This document shows positions 1 through 5,471 of a stretch of 13,829 nt of DNA, piece after piece. The stretch covers positions 1 to 13,829 of the forward strand of contig JAEMTR010000021.1 of assembly GCA_016462245.1 (NCBI GenBank), given 5' to 3'. Below the pieces are notes generated by a model. The model saw nothing but the letters and a program-made list of their open reading frames with translations. It made no database searches and was not told where the DNA came from. Both the position numbers and the translations under genes were made by a program. The DNA is from Solirubrobacteraceae bacterium (GTDB lineage Bacteria; Actinomycetota; Thermoleophilia; Solirubrobacterales; Solirubrobacteraceae). Position 1 is the first letter of the stretch. Each line of letters begins with the position of its first letter.

Positions 1-140
1 AGTCGCTGCAGGCGATCGGCGTTGACGAAGCGATCCTGCCGCAGCTCGCTGAGATCGCGAGCCAGCGCAGCGAACTGGCGCTGACTCCCCCACCGGCCGG
101 CGCCGACGAGCTGCTCGAGCTTTATCGCGCCGCTTGGTAG
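1..140 (+). CDS. C-terminal end of a probable iron-containing alcohol dehydrogenase (partial)
   Basis: Only the last 45 codons are visible, in the frame starting at base 3 and ending at TAG 138-140; the gene begins outside the window. The tail is helical and ends in the pattern TPPPAGADELLELYRAAW. That resembles the C-terminal helix and final 'L..LYRAAW' of group III iron-dependent alcohol dehydrogenases and maleylacetate reductases, which use NAD(P)H and an active-site Fe2+ or Zn2+ to reduce aldehydes or maleylacetate. The catalytic metal ligands lie upstream and cannot be checked. The reading frame is certain from its codon pattern and its stop just before a hairpin. The family call rests on one short motif and is moderate at best; another dehydroquinate-synthase-like enzyme is possible. 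It converges with secG across a 35-nt gap. Confidence 0.5.
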   Translation, partial: SLQAIGVDEAILPQLAEIASQRSELALTPPPAGADELLELYRAAW

Positions 141-147
141 CGGCGAA

Positions 148-168
148 GCGCAGCCAGCGCGGCTGCGC
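148..168. terminator. GC-rich hairpin between converging genes, probable bidirectional terminator
   Basis: A perfect 8-bp inverted repeat, GCGCAGCC and GGCTGCGC, flanks a 5-nt loop (agcgc). It sits 7 nt after the stop of the plus-strand dehydrogenase and 7 nt past the stop of minus-strand secG. No T-run follows on either strand, which is common for terminators in GC-rich actinobacteria. Its position fits termination of both converging transcripts. Confidence 0.6.
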
Positions 169-175
169 CGCCGCC

Positions 176-403
176 TCAGCCGACTTTGACGAGCGCGATG
201 ATCGCCAGAACCCAGATGATCGTCAGACCGACGGTCCAGCGGTTCAGGTTGCGTTCAACGAGCGAGCCGCCGCCGAGCGAGCCCTCACCGGTACCGACGC
301 CGAAGGCGCCCGAAAGACCGGCATCCTTGCCGGAGTGCATCAGGATCAAGAAGATCACGACGACCGAAAGGAGCGCGACTGCTGCTGAAAGGAACTGTGC
401 CAT
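176..403 (-). CDS. secG: Preprotein translocase subunit SecG
   Basis: A 75-residue protein, the usual size for SecG, the small accessory subunit of the SecYEG protein-conducting channel in the cytoplasmic membrane. Two hydrophobic segments (about residues 5-22 and 57-73) flank a Gly/Ser-rich loop. The loop carries the SecG signature: LMHSGKDAGLSGAFG at about 21-35, then G/S-rich sequence and a 'LVERNLNRWT' stretch before the second helix. The ATG at 401-403 is chosen because the protein then begins MAQFLS as in other SecG; the frame stays open upstream but runs into the preceding gene. It lies 11 nt after the stop of the CcmI-like gene and is probably co-transcribed with the ccm genes. No good Shine-Dalgarno is visible. 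SecG is often found near tpiA/pgk rather than ccm genes, so this neighbourhood is slightly unusual. Confidence 0.93.
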   Translation of the reverse strand: MAQFLSAAVALLSVVVIFLILMHSGKDAGLSGAFGVGTGEGSLGGGSLVERNLNRWTVGLTIIWVLAIIALVKVG

Positions 404-414
404 CGCTGGCGATC

Positions 415-762
415 TTAGCGGGGATCGGCTACAGGCGGCGCCGCTGGCGGCTCGGGCGCTGCTGCATCGCGCTGTTCCGGCGGCACAAGTTGATCGAGTT
501 CGTGGAGAACCTCTACCGCCTCGCCGCGCAGTTCGCGATCGATCGAACGCCACTCTTCGTCGGAGAGCTTGCCGGTTCGGTAGTCCATCTCAAGGTCGCG
601 GATCTGGCGGTACTTGGCGTCACGCGCAGCCTCAAGGTCGGCGATTCGCCCCTCGTCGTGGAGGTCGTCCTGCTCGGCAACGCGCGAGCGCAACGGCTGA
701 CCAACGAACCACAGGCCAAGTGCGAGGATGACGAGTGCAATCAGTGGTCCGATTACCGACAT
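415..762 (-). CDS. ccmI: Short CcmI-like cytochrome c maturation protein
   Basis: A 115-residue protein: one N-terminal membrane helix (about 3-20), a charged helical segment, and a Pro/Ala-rich C-terminus (about 94-115). Residues about 44-90 match the N-terminal cytoplasmic signature of CcmI/CycH: an 'AARDAKYRQIRDLEMDY' helix, then 'TGKLSDEEW' and a further helix. In proteobacteria, CcmI has a second helix and a periplasmic TPR domain that holds apocytochrome and works with CcmF and CcmH. Here the TPR part is absent, so the protein corresponds only to the CcmI-1 portion. It starts 16 nt after the ccmF stop and ends 11 nt before secG. The upstream gap has no Shine-Dalgarno on this strand, so translation may depend on coupling. 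The family call is fairly secure because of the ccmF context; exact function without the TPR domain is inference. Confidence 0.72.
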   Translation of the reverse strand: MSVIGPLIALVILALGLWFVGQPLRSRVAEQDDLHDEGRIADLEAARDAKYRQIRDLEMDYRTGKLSDEEWRSIDRELRGEAVEVLHELDQLVPPEQRDAAAPEPPAAPPVADPR

Positions 763-778
763 GACTAAGGAAGGGGCG

Positions 779-2974
779 CTACGCGCGTCCTAGATCGACC
801 GCAACTCGCGCAGCTTGACGGGCACGAACGCGATCACGCACCGCCCCAACTGCTGGCCAAGCCGCGATCACGGCGCCAATGATGACGATTATCGAACCGA
901 TCCAGATCCAGAAGACCATCGGCGAGACGAGCACCCTGAACTGAGCCGGCGGCGGATTTTCCAGATACCGGCTAGTTAGTCCGTTCAGCGCCGCTGCGAG
1001 GAAGATCGATCGTGCCTCCGGCTCCAGCCCCTGCGAAGCGGCCTTCTCGAAGACGGCGTCACCGCGGCGCACGACCGGCATTAGCGACGAGATGTCGGGC
1101 GATTCAGCGATCCAAAGGTCTTCTGTCACTCCGGCCTTGAGGCCGATCTCACTGGTTGACTCGCCAGCGAAGTAGGTGCTGACCGCTCCAAGCATCGAAC
1201 CGACCGCCGGGTAGTAGCCACGATTTGGGTAGAGATTGGCAACGAACTTGCCGTCTTTGGTTACTCGAACCTGCGAGCCGAGCGTGATCCGCTCCAGCCT
1301 GCCGGCCTGCGTTTCAATCTTCGCTACCGGCTTGGCGTAGGTGAAGTTGTAACCGTCGAGCGTCGTCTGCTGACCGACGCTAAGCCGCACGTCGCGGACG
1401 CTCTGGAAGCTCGACGAGGCGGCCAGCCCAATAAAGAGCACGGAGACGCCGATGTGGACGATGAAACCGCCGTAGCGGGCGCGGTTGCGGGCAAGGAGGA
1501 GCCTGAAAGCCGCGAACGGCCCCTCCCCCGTCATCGCTTGGCGCGCGCGCGTGCCGCGCCAGAGTTCCTGCAGCGAAATGCCGATCGCGAATGCGCCGAC
1601 GACAAACATGATGATCGCGCCGACGTCACCATTTGCTGGATCCCAAATAATGCAACCGGCCGCCACCAGCAGCGCCAAGATCGCCGGCGCCCGCATGCTG
1701 CGCCAGAGCCTTGACCAGCTCGTTCGTCGCCAAGCGATTACCGGCCCGATTCCGGAGAGCAGAACAAGAATCAGCACTAACGGGACGGTGTATTGGTCGA
1801 ACCAGGGCGGCCCGACGGCCTCTTTTTGACCGGTCAACGCCTCCGAGATCAGCGGGAAGAAGGTTCCCCACAGAACGACGAAGGCGATCGCCACCAGCAC
1901 GAGGTTGTTACCGAGGAAGGCCGACTCACGCGAGAGCAACGAATCGAGCCGTGATTCACTCTTCAGCGCGTTGCCGCGCCGCGTGATCACGAGATAGACC
2001 GAGCCGGCGATCATTACGACGATCAGCGCCGTGAAGAACCAGGCGACCCCGCTGCCCTCCTGAACGAAGGCGTGAATTGAATCGAGCACGCCGGAGCGGA
2101 CGAGGAAGGTGCCGAGGATTGCCAGAACGCCGGTGGCAAGCACCAGCGAGGCGTTCCAGACCTTCATCATCCCGCGCCGCTCTTGAATCTTGACCGAGTG
2201 GAGGAAGGCGGTACCGGTGAGCCACGGCAGCAGCGCGGCGTTTTCGACCGGATCCCAAGCCCAGTAGCCACCCCAGCCGAGCTCAGCGTAAGACCAGCGA
2301 GCGCCAAGGATGATGCCGACGCCGAGCGCCAGCCAGGCGGCCAGTGCGTAAACGCGCGTTGCGCGTAGCCACTCTGCATCAACGCGGCGAACAATTAGCG
2401 CTCCAACTGCGAAGGCGAACGGAATCGTGAAGAGCGTGTAGCCCGAATAGAGCATGATCGGGTGGATCATCATGCTCGGGTGGCGCAGCAGCGGGTTGAG
2501 CCCGACCCCTTCCGGCGGCGCAACCGGAACGGTCGTAAACGGCGAGGCGCTGAAGAGCATCACAGCGGTGAAGAAAGCGCCAAAGCCGAGCAGAACCGCA
2601 ACCGCGTAGGGCGCAACGTCGCGCAGGCGGCCACGCAACATCACGACGCAGAGCGACGACCAGCCGGCCAGCAGCGTCAACCACAGCATCAGCGAACCCT
2701 GCTGCGAAGACCACATCGCAGCAAGTCGGTAATACCACGGCGTTGTCGTCGACGAGTGCGTAGCGACGACCGTGAAATGGAAGTCAGAGGTGAAGAAAGC
2801 GAACTCGGTGATCAAGAAGGCGATCGCGGCAAGCGCGAAGAGCGCGTAAAGCGAGCGACGGCCGGAGCGGACTAACGCCTCGCGCCCCGTACGGGCACCG
2901 ACCACCGATGCGGCGGCGCCGTAGATGCTGAAACCTAGCGCGAAGATCAGGCAAGCCTGGCCGACAGTTGCCAC
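779..2974 (-). CDS. ccmF: CcmF, haem lyase subunit of cytochrome c maturation (System I)
   Basis: A 731-residue polytopic membrane protein of the haem-handling superfamily. CcmF takes haem from CcmE and, with CcmH/CcmI, ligates it to CXXCH motifs of apocytochromes on the outer face of the membrane. The tryptophan-rich WWD motif is at 234-246 (WGGYWAWDPVENA). Histidines in the positions used by E. coli CcmF are all present: H171 (MMIHP), H259 (FLHS), H301 (SIHAF) and H507 (FIVHIG). 'SQQGSLMLW' at about 90-98 and 'GVGLNPLLRHP' at about 156-166 are CcmF hallmarks. A soluble outer domain spans about 525-680, followed by a last helix at about 685-705. Length is slightly above the usual 640-670. 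The start is a GTG 7 nt after the ccmE stop; the resulting N-terminus (ATVGQACL) aligns with other CcmF. CcmC and CcsA are excluded by length and by the CcmF-specific histidines. Confidence 0.96.
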   Translation of the reverse strand: MATVGQACLIFALGFSIYGAAASVVGARTGREALVRSGRRSLYALFALAAIAFLITEFAFFTSDFHFTVVATHSSTTTPWYYRLAAMWSSQQGSLMLWLTLLAGWSSLCVVMLRGRLRDVAPYAVAVLLGFGAFFTAVMLFSASPFTTVPVAPPEGVGLNPLLRHPSMMIHPIMLYSGYTLFTIPFAFAVGALIVRRVDAEWLRATRVYALAAWLALGVGIILGARWSYAELGWGGYWAWDPVENAALLPWLTGTAFLHSVKIQERRGMMKVWNASLVLATGVLAILGTFLVRSGVLDSIHAFVQEGSGVAWFFTALIVVMIAGSVYLVITRRGNALKSESRLDSLLSRESAFLGNNLVLVAIAFVVLWGTFFPLISEALTGQKEAVGPPWFDQYTVPLVLILVLLSGIGPVIAWRRTSWSRLWRSMRAPAILALLVAAGCIIWDPANGDVGAIIMFVVGAFAIGISLQELWRGTRARQAMTGEGPFAAFRLLLARNRARYGGFIVHIGVSVLFIGLAASSSFQSVRDVRLSVGQQTTLDGYNFTYAKPVAKIETQAGRLERITLGSQVRVTKDGKFVANLYPNRGYYPAVGSMLGAVSTYFAGESTSEIGLKAGVTEDLWIAESPDISSLMPVVRRGDAVFEKAASQGLEPEARSIFLAAALNGLTSRYLENPPPAQFRVLVSPMVFWIWIGSIIVIIGAVIAAWPAVGAVRDRVRARQAARVAVDLGRA

Positions 2975-2981
2975 GCTGGCC

Positions 2982-3425
2982 CTAAGACTTCTTTGCGCCG
3001 GAAACGGGCGAGCCTGGCTTGCTCTCTTTGAACTTCGAAGGGCACTTCGTGATCAACGTGTCCTTCTCACCGACGAACGAGTGTGGCGGTGCTCCGACGC
3101 CGGCAGAGCGCACCGTGACGATCACCTCGCGCCCCTCGCGGAACGGGTCAGGGACAGCGCCGACGTAGCTGACGGCGACCGACTTCTTGTTCGTGCGGTC
3201 GCGGACGCGAAAACGAATCGACTCGCGCGAGCGAACGACTGAGCCGTCAACAACCTTGCCGGTCAGCTGGTAGCTCTCGCCAGGATTGGTTGACGCCAGA
3301 AGCTGGCTTGGCTCGACAGCGGTGCTGGCAGCCGAAAAGCTGGTGTAAGCAAGAGCGCCAACAAGCAGCAGCGCGCAACTGAGTGCTACGACCATCCTCA
3401 TGCGGCGTTTGCGAGCGGGATCCAT
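2982..3425 (-). CDS. ccmE: CcmE haem chaperone, Cys-type variant
   Basis: A 147-residue membrane-anchored haem chaperone that receives haem from CcmC/CcmAB and delivers it to CcmF. It has a basic N-terminus, one membrane helix (about 10-30) and an OB-fold beta domain (about 38-122) with typical strands such as 'SYQLTGKVVDGSV' and 'SVAVSYVGAVPDPFREGREVIV'. Most bacterial CcmE bind haem covalently through the His of an HxxxY motif (E. coli H130, Y134). Here the equivalent place reads K-C-P-S-K-F, with Cys128 (codon at 3042-3044) instead of His and Phe132 instead of Tyr. A Cys-type CcmE is known from Desulfovibrio and archaea. The tail after it is short and lysine/serine-rich. The gene heads the minus arm, 7 nt before ccmF. 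ATG 3423-3425 is the start; no clear Shine-Dalgarno is seen. The only His in the outer domain is H115, in the loop before the motif. Confidence 0.92.
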   Translation of the reverse strand: MDPARKRRMRMVVALSCALLLVGALAYTSFSAASTAVEPSQLLASTNPGESYQLTGKVVDGSVVRSRESIRFRVRDRTNKKSVAVSYVGAVPDPFREGREVIVTVRSAGVGAPPHSFVGEKDTLITKCPSKFKESKPGSPVSGAKKS

Positions 3426-3497
3426 TAAGCGTCAGTATCGCAGGATTATTGGCCGAACCAGAGTGTGAAATCGGCCACAGACCGCTGATGCGCCCGC

Positions 3498-3526
3498 AAA
3501 GGCGCCCGCTGGCGCCCGCTGGCGCC
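3498..3526 (-). terminator. Candidate terminator downstream of the tRNA-Gly gene
   Basis: Read on the minus strand this stretch gives GGCGCC-AGCG-GGCGCC, a 6-bp stem with a 4-nt loop, repeated once more and ending in TTT. It lies about 45 nt after the tRNA 3' end and upstream of the ccmE start, the place where a tRNA terminator would be expected. The T-run is only three bases, so the call is tentative. Confidence 0.35.
3501..3526. repeat. Short tandem repeat, 10-bp unit, 2.6 copies
   Basis: The unit GGCGCCCGCT occurs at 3501-3510 and 3511-3520, followed by GGCGCC at 3521-3526. A similar gcgcccgc lies just before it at 3490-3497. Each GGCGCC is its own reverse complement, so the array can fold on either strand. 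It is noncoding, between ccmE and the tRNA. Confidence 0.8.
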
Positions 3527-3569
3527 AAGCTGTCGCGTCAGCGCTCAGCGCGCGAGGCAAAAAGCCAAG

Positions 3570-3642
3570 AGCGGCGGACGAGATTCGAACTCGCGACCCT
3601 CAGCTTGGGAAGCTGATGCTCTACCAACTGAGCTACCGCCGC
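3570..3642 (-). tRNA. tRNA-Gly, anticodon CCC
   Basis: A complete 73-nt cloverleaf is read on the minus strand from 3642. The acceptor stem is GCGGCGG paired with CCGCCGC; the D-arm is GCTC...GAGC with loop AGTTGGTA. The anticodon stem is TCAGC/GCTGA around the 7-nt loop TTCCCAA, giving anticodon CCC, which reads GGG. The T-arm is GCGAG/CTCGT (one G-T pair) around TTCGAAT. The discriminator base is T (U73), as in bacterial tRNA-Gly. The CCA end is not encoded (TCTTGG follows). It sits between the two divergent ccm arms and is co-oriented with ccmE. Confidence 0.97.
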
Positions 3643-3690
3643 ATCAGCGCAAGGATACCGGCGAGCGCCGTGCCCGCGCGGGAGGCCCTC

Positions 3691-3696
3691 TAGCCT
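3691..3696 (+). promoter_or_regulatory. Candidate -10 element for ccmG-ccmH-ccdA
   Basis: TAGCCT fits the TANNNT pattern of actinobacterial sigma-70-type promoters and stands 10 nt before the GTG start of ccmG, which would leave a leader of only a few bases. No Shine-Dalgarno lies at a useful distance from this GTG, which agrees with a nearly leaderless transcript. No convincing -35 is seen, so confidence is low. Confidence 0.25.
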
Positions 3697-3706
3697 TTAC
3701 TAAAGC

Positions 3707-4258
3707 GTGAAGCGCTTTCGACTAATTCCCACAATCGTTGTACTGCTAACCGGCGGCCTGATTGCTCTGCTGATTTACGGCGTCGCCAACACCGGCGCCG
3801 ATAGCTCGCTCGACGGCAAGGTCAAAGCCGGGCAACTTCCGCCAGCCCCCGGCGCCGATGTAAAGCTGCAGCGGCTAGACGGCAAGGGATCGGTCTCGCT
3901 GGCGCAGCTTCGCGGCAAGATCGTCGTGCTGAACTTCTGGGCCTCCTGGTGCGAACCGTGCCGCGCCGAAGCGCCGGTGCTGATCAATGCGCAGAAGCAA
4001 CTTGGAACGCGAGGAACTGTGCTGGGCGCCAGCTACAAAGACTTCGCCGACGAGTCGCGCGACTTCGAGCGTCGCTACGAAATCAACTACCCGACAGTGC
4101 GCGACGATGAGCTGAAACTGGCACCGCTCTTTGGTACGACAAAGCTGCCGGAAACTTTCGTGATCGACGCCAAAGGCCGCATCGTCGCGATCGGCCGCGG
4201 TCAGCTTGACCAGAAGTTCCTTGATGGCGCGATCAAGCGCGCGGAGCAGCAGGGCTGA
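3707..4258 (+). CDS. ccmG: TlpA/ResA-type thiol-disulfide oxidoreductase (CcmG role)
   Basis: A 183-residue membrane-tethered thioredoxin-fold protein. An N-terminal helix (about 7-27) anchors it outside the membrane. The AhpC/TSA-Redoxin domain spans about 42-180, with the catalytic motif WCEPC at 81-85 after 'VVLNFWAS', and the cis-proline in KLPET at P148. Proteins of this kind reduce the haem-binding cysteines of apocytochrome c or pass electrons to CcmH, taking reductant from CcdA. The GTG at 3707 is the first start available, because an in-frame TAA lies just upstream at 3701-3703. Its TGA (4256-4258) overlaps the next gene's ATG by one base, so ccmG, ccmH and ccdA are translationally linked. 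Without the context it would be called TlpA or ResA; the flanking ccmH and ccdA support the CcmG role. Confidence 0.9.
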   Translation: MKRFRLIPTIVVLLTGGLIALLIYGVANTGADSSLDGKVKAGQLPPAPGADVKLQRLDGKGSVSLAQLRGKIVVLNFWASWCEPCRAEAPVLINAQKQLGTRGTVLGASYKDFADESRDFERRYEINYPTVRDDELKLAPLFGTTKLPETFVIDAKGRIVAIGRGQLDQKFLDGAIKRAEQQG

Positions 4259-4716
4259 TGAGCGGCAAACTGAGAGCCTCCGCCGCCTGCCTGCTCGCGC
4301 TCTGCGCGCTGGCCCCGGCGACCCCGGCCCTGGCGCAGGTCTCGTTCCCCGACATCGAGGACGAAGTGATGTGCGACACCTGCAACGTGCCGCTGAACAT
4401 CGCCGAAGCGCCGCGCGCCGACCAACTCCGCCGCGAGATCAACAAACTGATCGCACGCGGCGAGAGCAAGGAGCAGATCAAGCTGACGCTGAGCGAGCGC
4501 TACGGCCCGGCGATCCTCGCGCTTCCCCCGGCCTCCGGCTTCAGCCTCAGCGCCTACCTCGTTCCACTAGCGGTAGCGATCGGTTTGCTGCTGCTGGGAA
4601 TCGTGCTACTGCGGCGTTGGCGGCGCAGCGGGCGCGGCGGCCAGCGCGACGAAGCACCACTCGATGACGAGGACGCAAGCCGCCTTGATGACGAGCTGAA
4701 GCGCTTCGGCCGCTAA
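4258..4716 (+). CDS. ccmH: CcmH, cytochrome c maturation thiol protein
   Basis: A 152-residue protein with a cleavable-looking signal peptide (about 1-26, ending PALA-Q), a short helical CcmH domain (about 30-92), one membrane helix (about 98-118), and a charged cytoplasmic tail of about 30 residues. The redox pair is in VMCDTCNVPL at about 37-46 (C39, C42), corresponding to the LRCxxC motif of E. coli CcmH. The helices 'REINKLIARGESKEQI' and 'LSERYGPAIL' are also typical. CcmH holds or resolves the disulfide of the apocytochrome during haem ligation with CcmF. Its TAA (4714-4716) overlaps the ATG of ccdA by one base. The acidic tail with DDED repeats is longer than in many short CcmH proteins; it ends in a small helix that might contact partners, which is inference. 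Confidence 0.92.
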   Translation: MSGKLRASAACLLALCALAPATPALAQVSFPDIEDEVMCDTCNVPLNIAEAPRADQLRREINKLIARGESKEQIKLTLSERYGPAILALPPASGFSLSAYLVPLAVAIGLLLLGIVLLRRWRRSGRGGQRDEAPLDDEDASRLDDELKRFGR

Positions 4717-5471
4717 TGACCTTTCTAATCGCAGCGGCCGACACGACGATCCTCGCGGCCTTCGCAATCGGCTTCGTCTCCTTCATTTCGCCCTGCGTGC
4801 TGCCGCTCGTTCCCGGCTACCTCTCGGCGATCTCTGGCTCCAGCATCGCTGAGATTCGCGCCGGCGAGAAGCGGCTCAGCCGGATCCTGCTGCCGGCGCT
4901 GATCTTCTGCCTCTCATTCACGGTGATGTTCGTCGCACTGGGGATGACGGCGACCGGGATCGGCTCAGCGCTGCGAGACAACCAACAGACGCTGAACAAG
5001 ATCGCCGGCGTGACAATCATTCTGCTCGGCGCCTTCTTCATGGCGACGCCGTTCGTGACCAAATTCAATAAGGACTGGCGCCCCGAAGCGCTGATCACGC
5101 GCGCCGGCGCCGGCAGCCCAGTGATTGCTGGCCTCGCCTTCGCGGTCGCCTGGACGCCCTGCGTTGGCCCGACTTTGGCGGCAATTCTTGCCGCAGCCTC
5201 GACCGCCGACACTGTCGGCCAAGGCGGCCTGCTGCTGTTCTTCTACTCGCTCGGCCTCGCGATCCCATTCCTGCTGATGGCGATCGCCTTCGACAAAGCG
5301 ACGGTCGCTTTCAGCTGGCTGCGTGATCATTACCTCGTGATCACCTTCATCTCCGGCGCGGTTCTAATTGCGATGGGAATCTTGATCCTGACCGACGAGC
5401 TGACGCGGCTCAACAGCGAAGCCCAGCAGCTACTGAACTCGCTCGGGCTCGACTTCTTCTACACGATCTAG
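4716..5471 (+). CDS. ccdA: CcdA, membrane thiol-reductant conduit
   Basis: A 251-residue polytopic membrane protein of the CcdA/DsbD-beta family. It carries electrons from cytoplasmic thioredoxin across the membrane to CcmG and CcmH. The paired cysteines are in conserved contexts: C27 in 'FISPCVLPLVPGYL' (about 23-36) and C149 in 'AWTPCVGPTLA' (about 145-155). About six hydrophobic segments are visible (about 10-35, 57-80, 95-115, 135-160, 170-192, 206-226), the normal CcdA arrangement; no DsbD alpha or gamma domain is attached. It ends the plus ccm arm. Its stop TAG (5469-5471) lies on the same CTAG palindrome as the argS stop on the other strand. Confidence 0.95.
   Translation: MTFLIAAADTTILAAFAIGFVSFISPCVLPLVPGYLSAISGSSIAEIRAGEKRLSRILLPALIFCLSFTVMFVALGMTATGIGSALRDNQQTLNKIAGVTIILLGAFFMATPFVTKFNKDWRPEALITRAGAGSPVIAGLAFAVAWTPCVGPTLAAILAAASTADTVGQGGLLLFFYSLGLAIPFLLMAIAFDKATVAFSWLRDHYLVITFISGAVLIAMGILILTDELTRLNSEAQQLLNSLGLDFFYTI

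Noticed and set aside
412..417. TAAGAT on the minus strand as a -10 element for a leaderless secG transcript.
   Set aside because: The hexamer includes the TAA stop of the preceding gene and no -35 supports it; co-transcription is the simpler explanation.
779..2974. The WWD-motif protein as CcmC or as CcsA of System II.
   Set aside because: A length of 731 residues, a large outer domain and four CcmF-type histidines fit CcmF; ccmE, ccmH and the CcmI-like gene are System I neighbours and no resB is seen.
3570..3642. The tRNA gene as an integration (attachment) site.
   Set aside because: No integrase, no displaced copy of the tRNA 3' end and no foreign-looking DNA are present nearby in the window.
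3681..3685. GGAGG as the Shine-Dalgarno of ccmG.
   Set aside because: It is 21 nt from the GTG, an in-frame TAA lies between, and no other start serves the frame.
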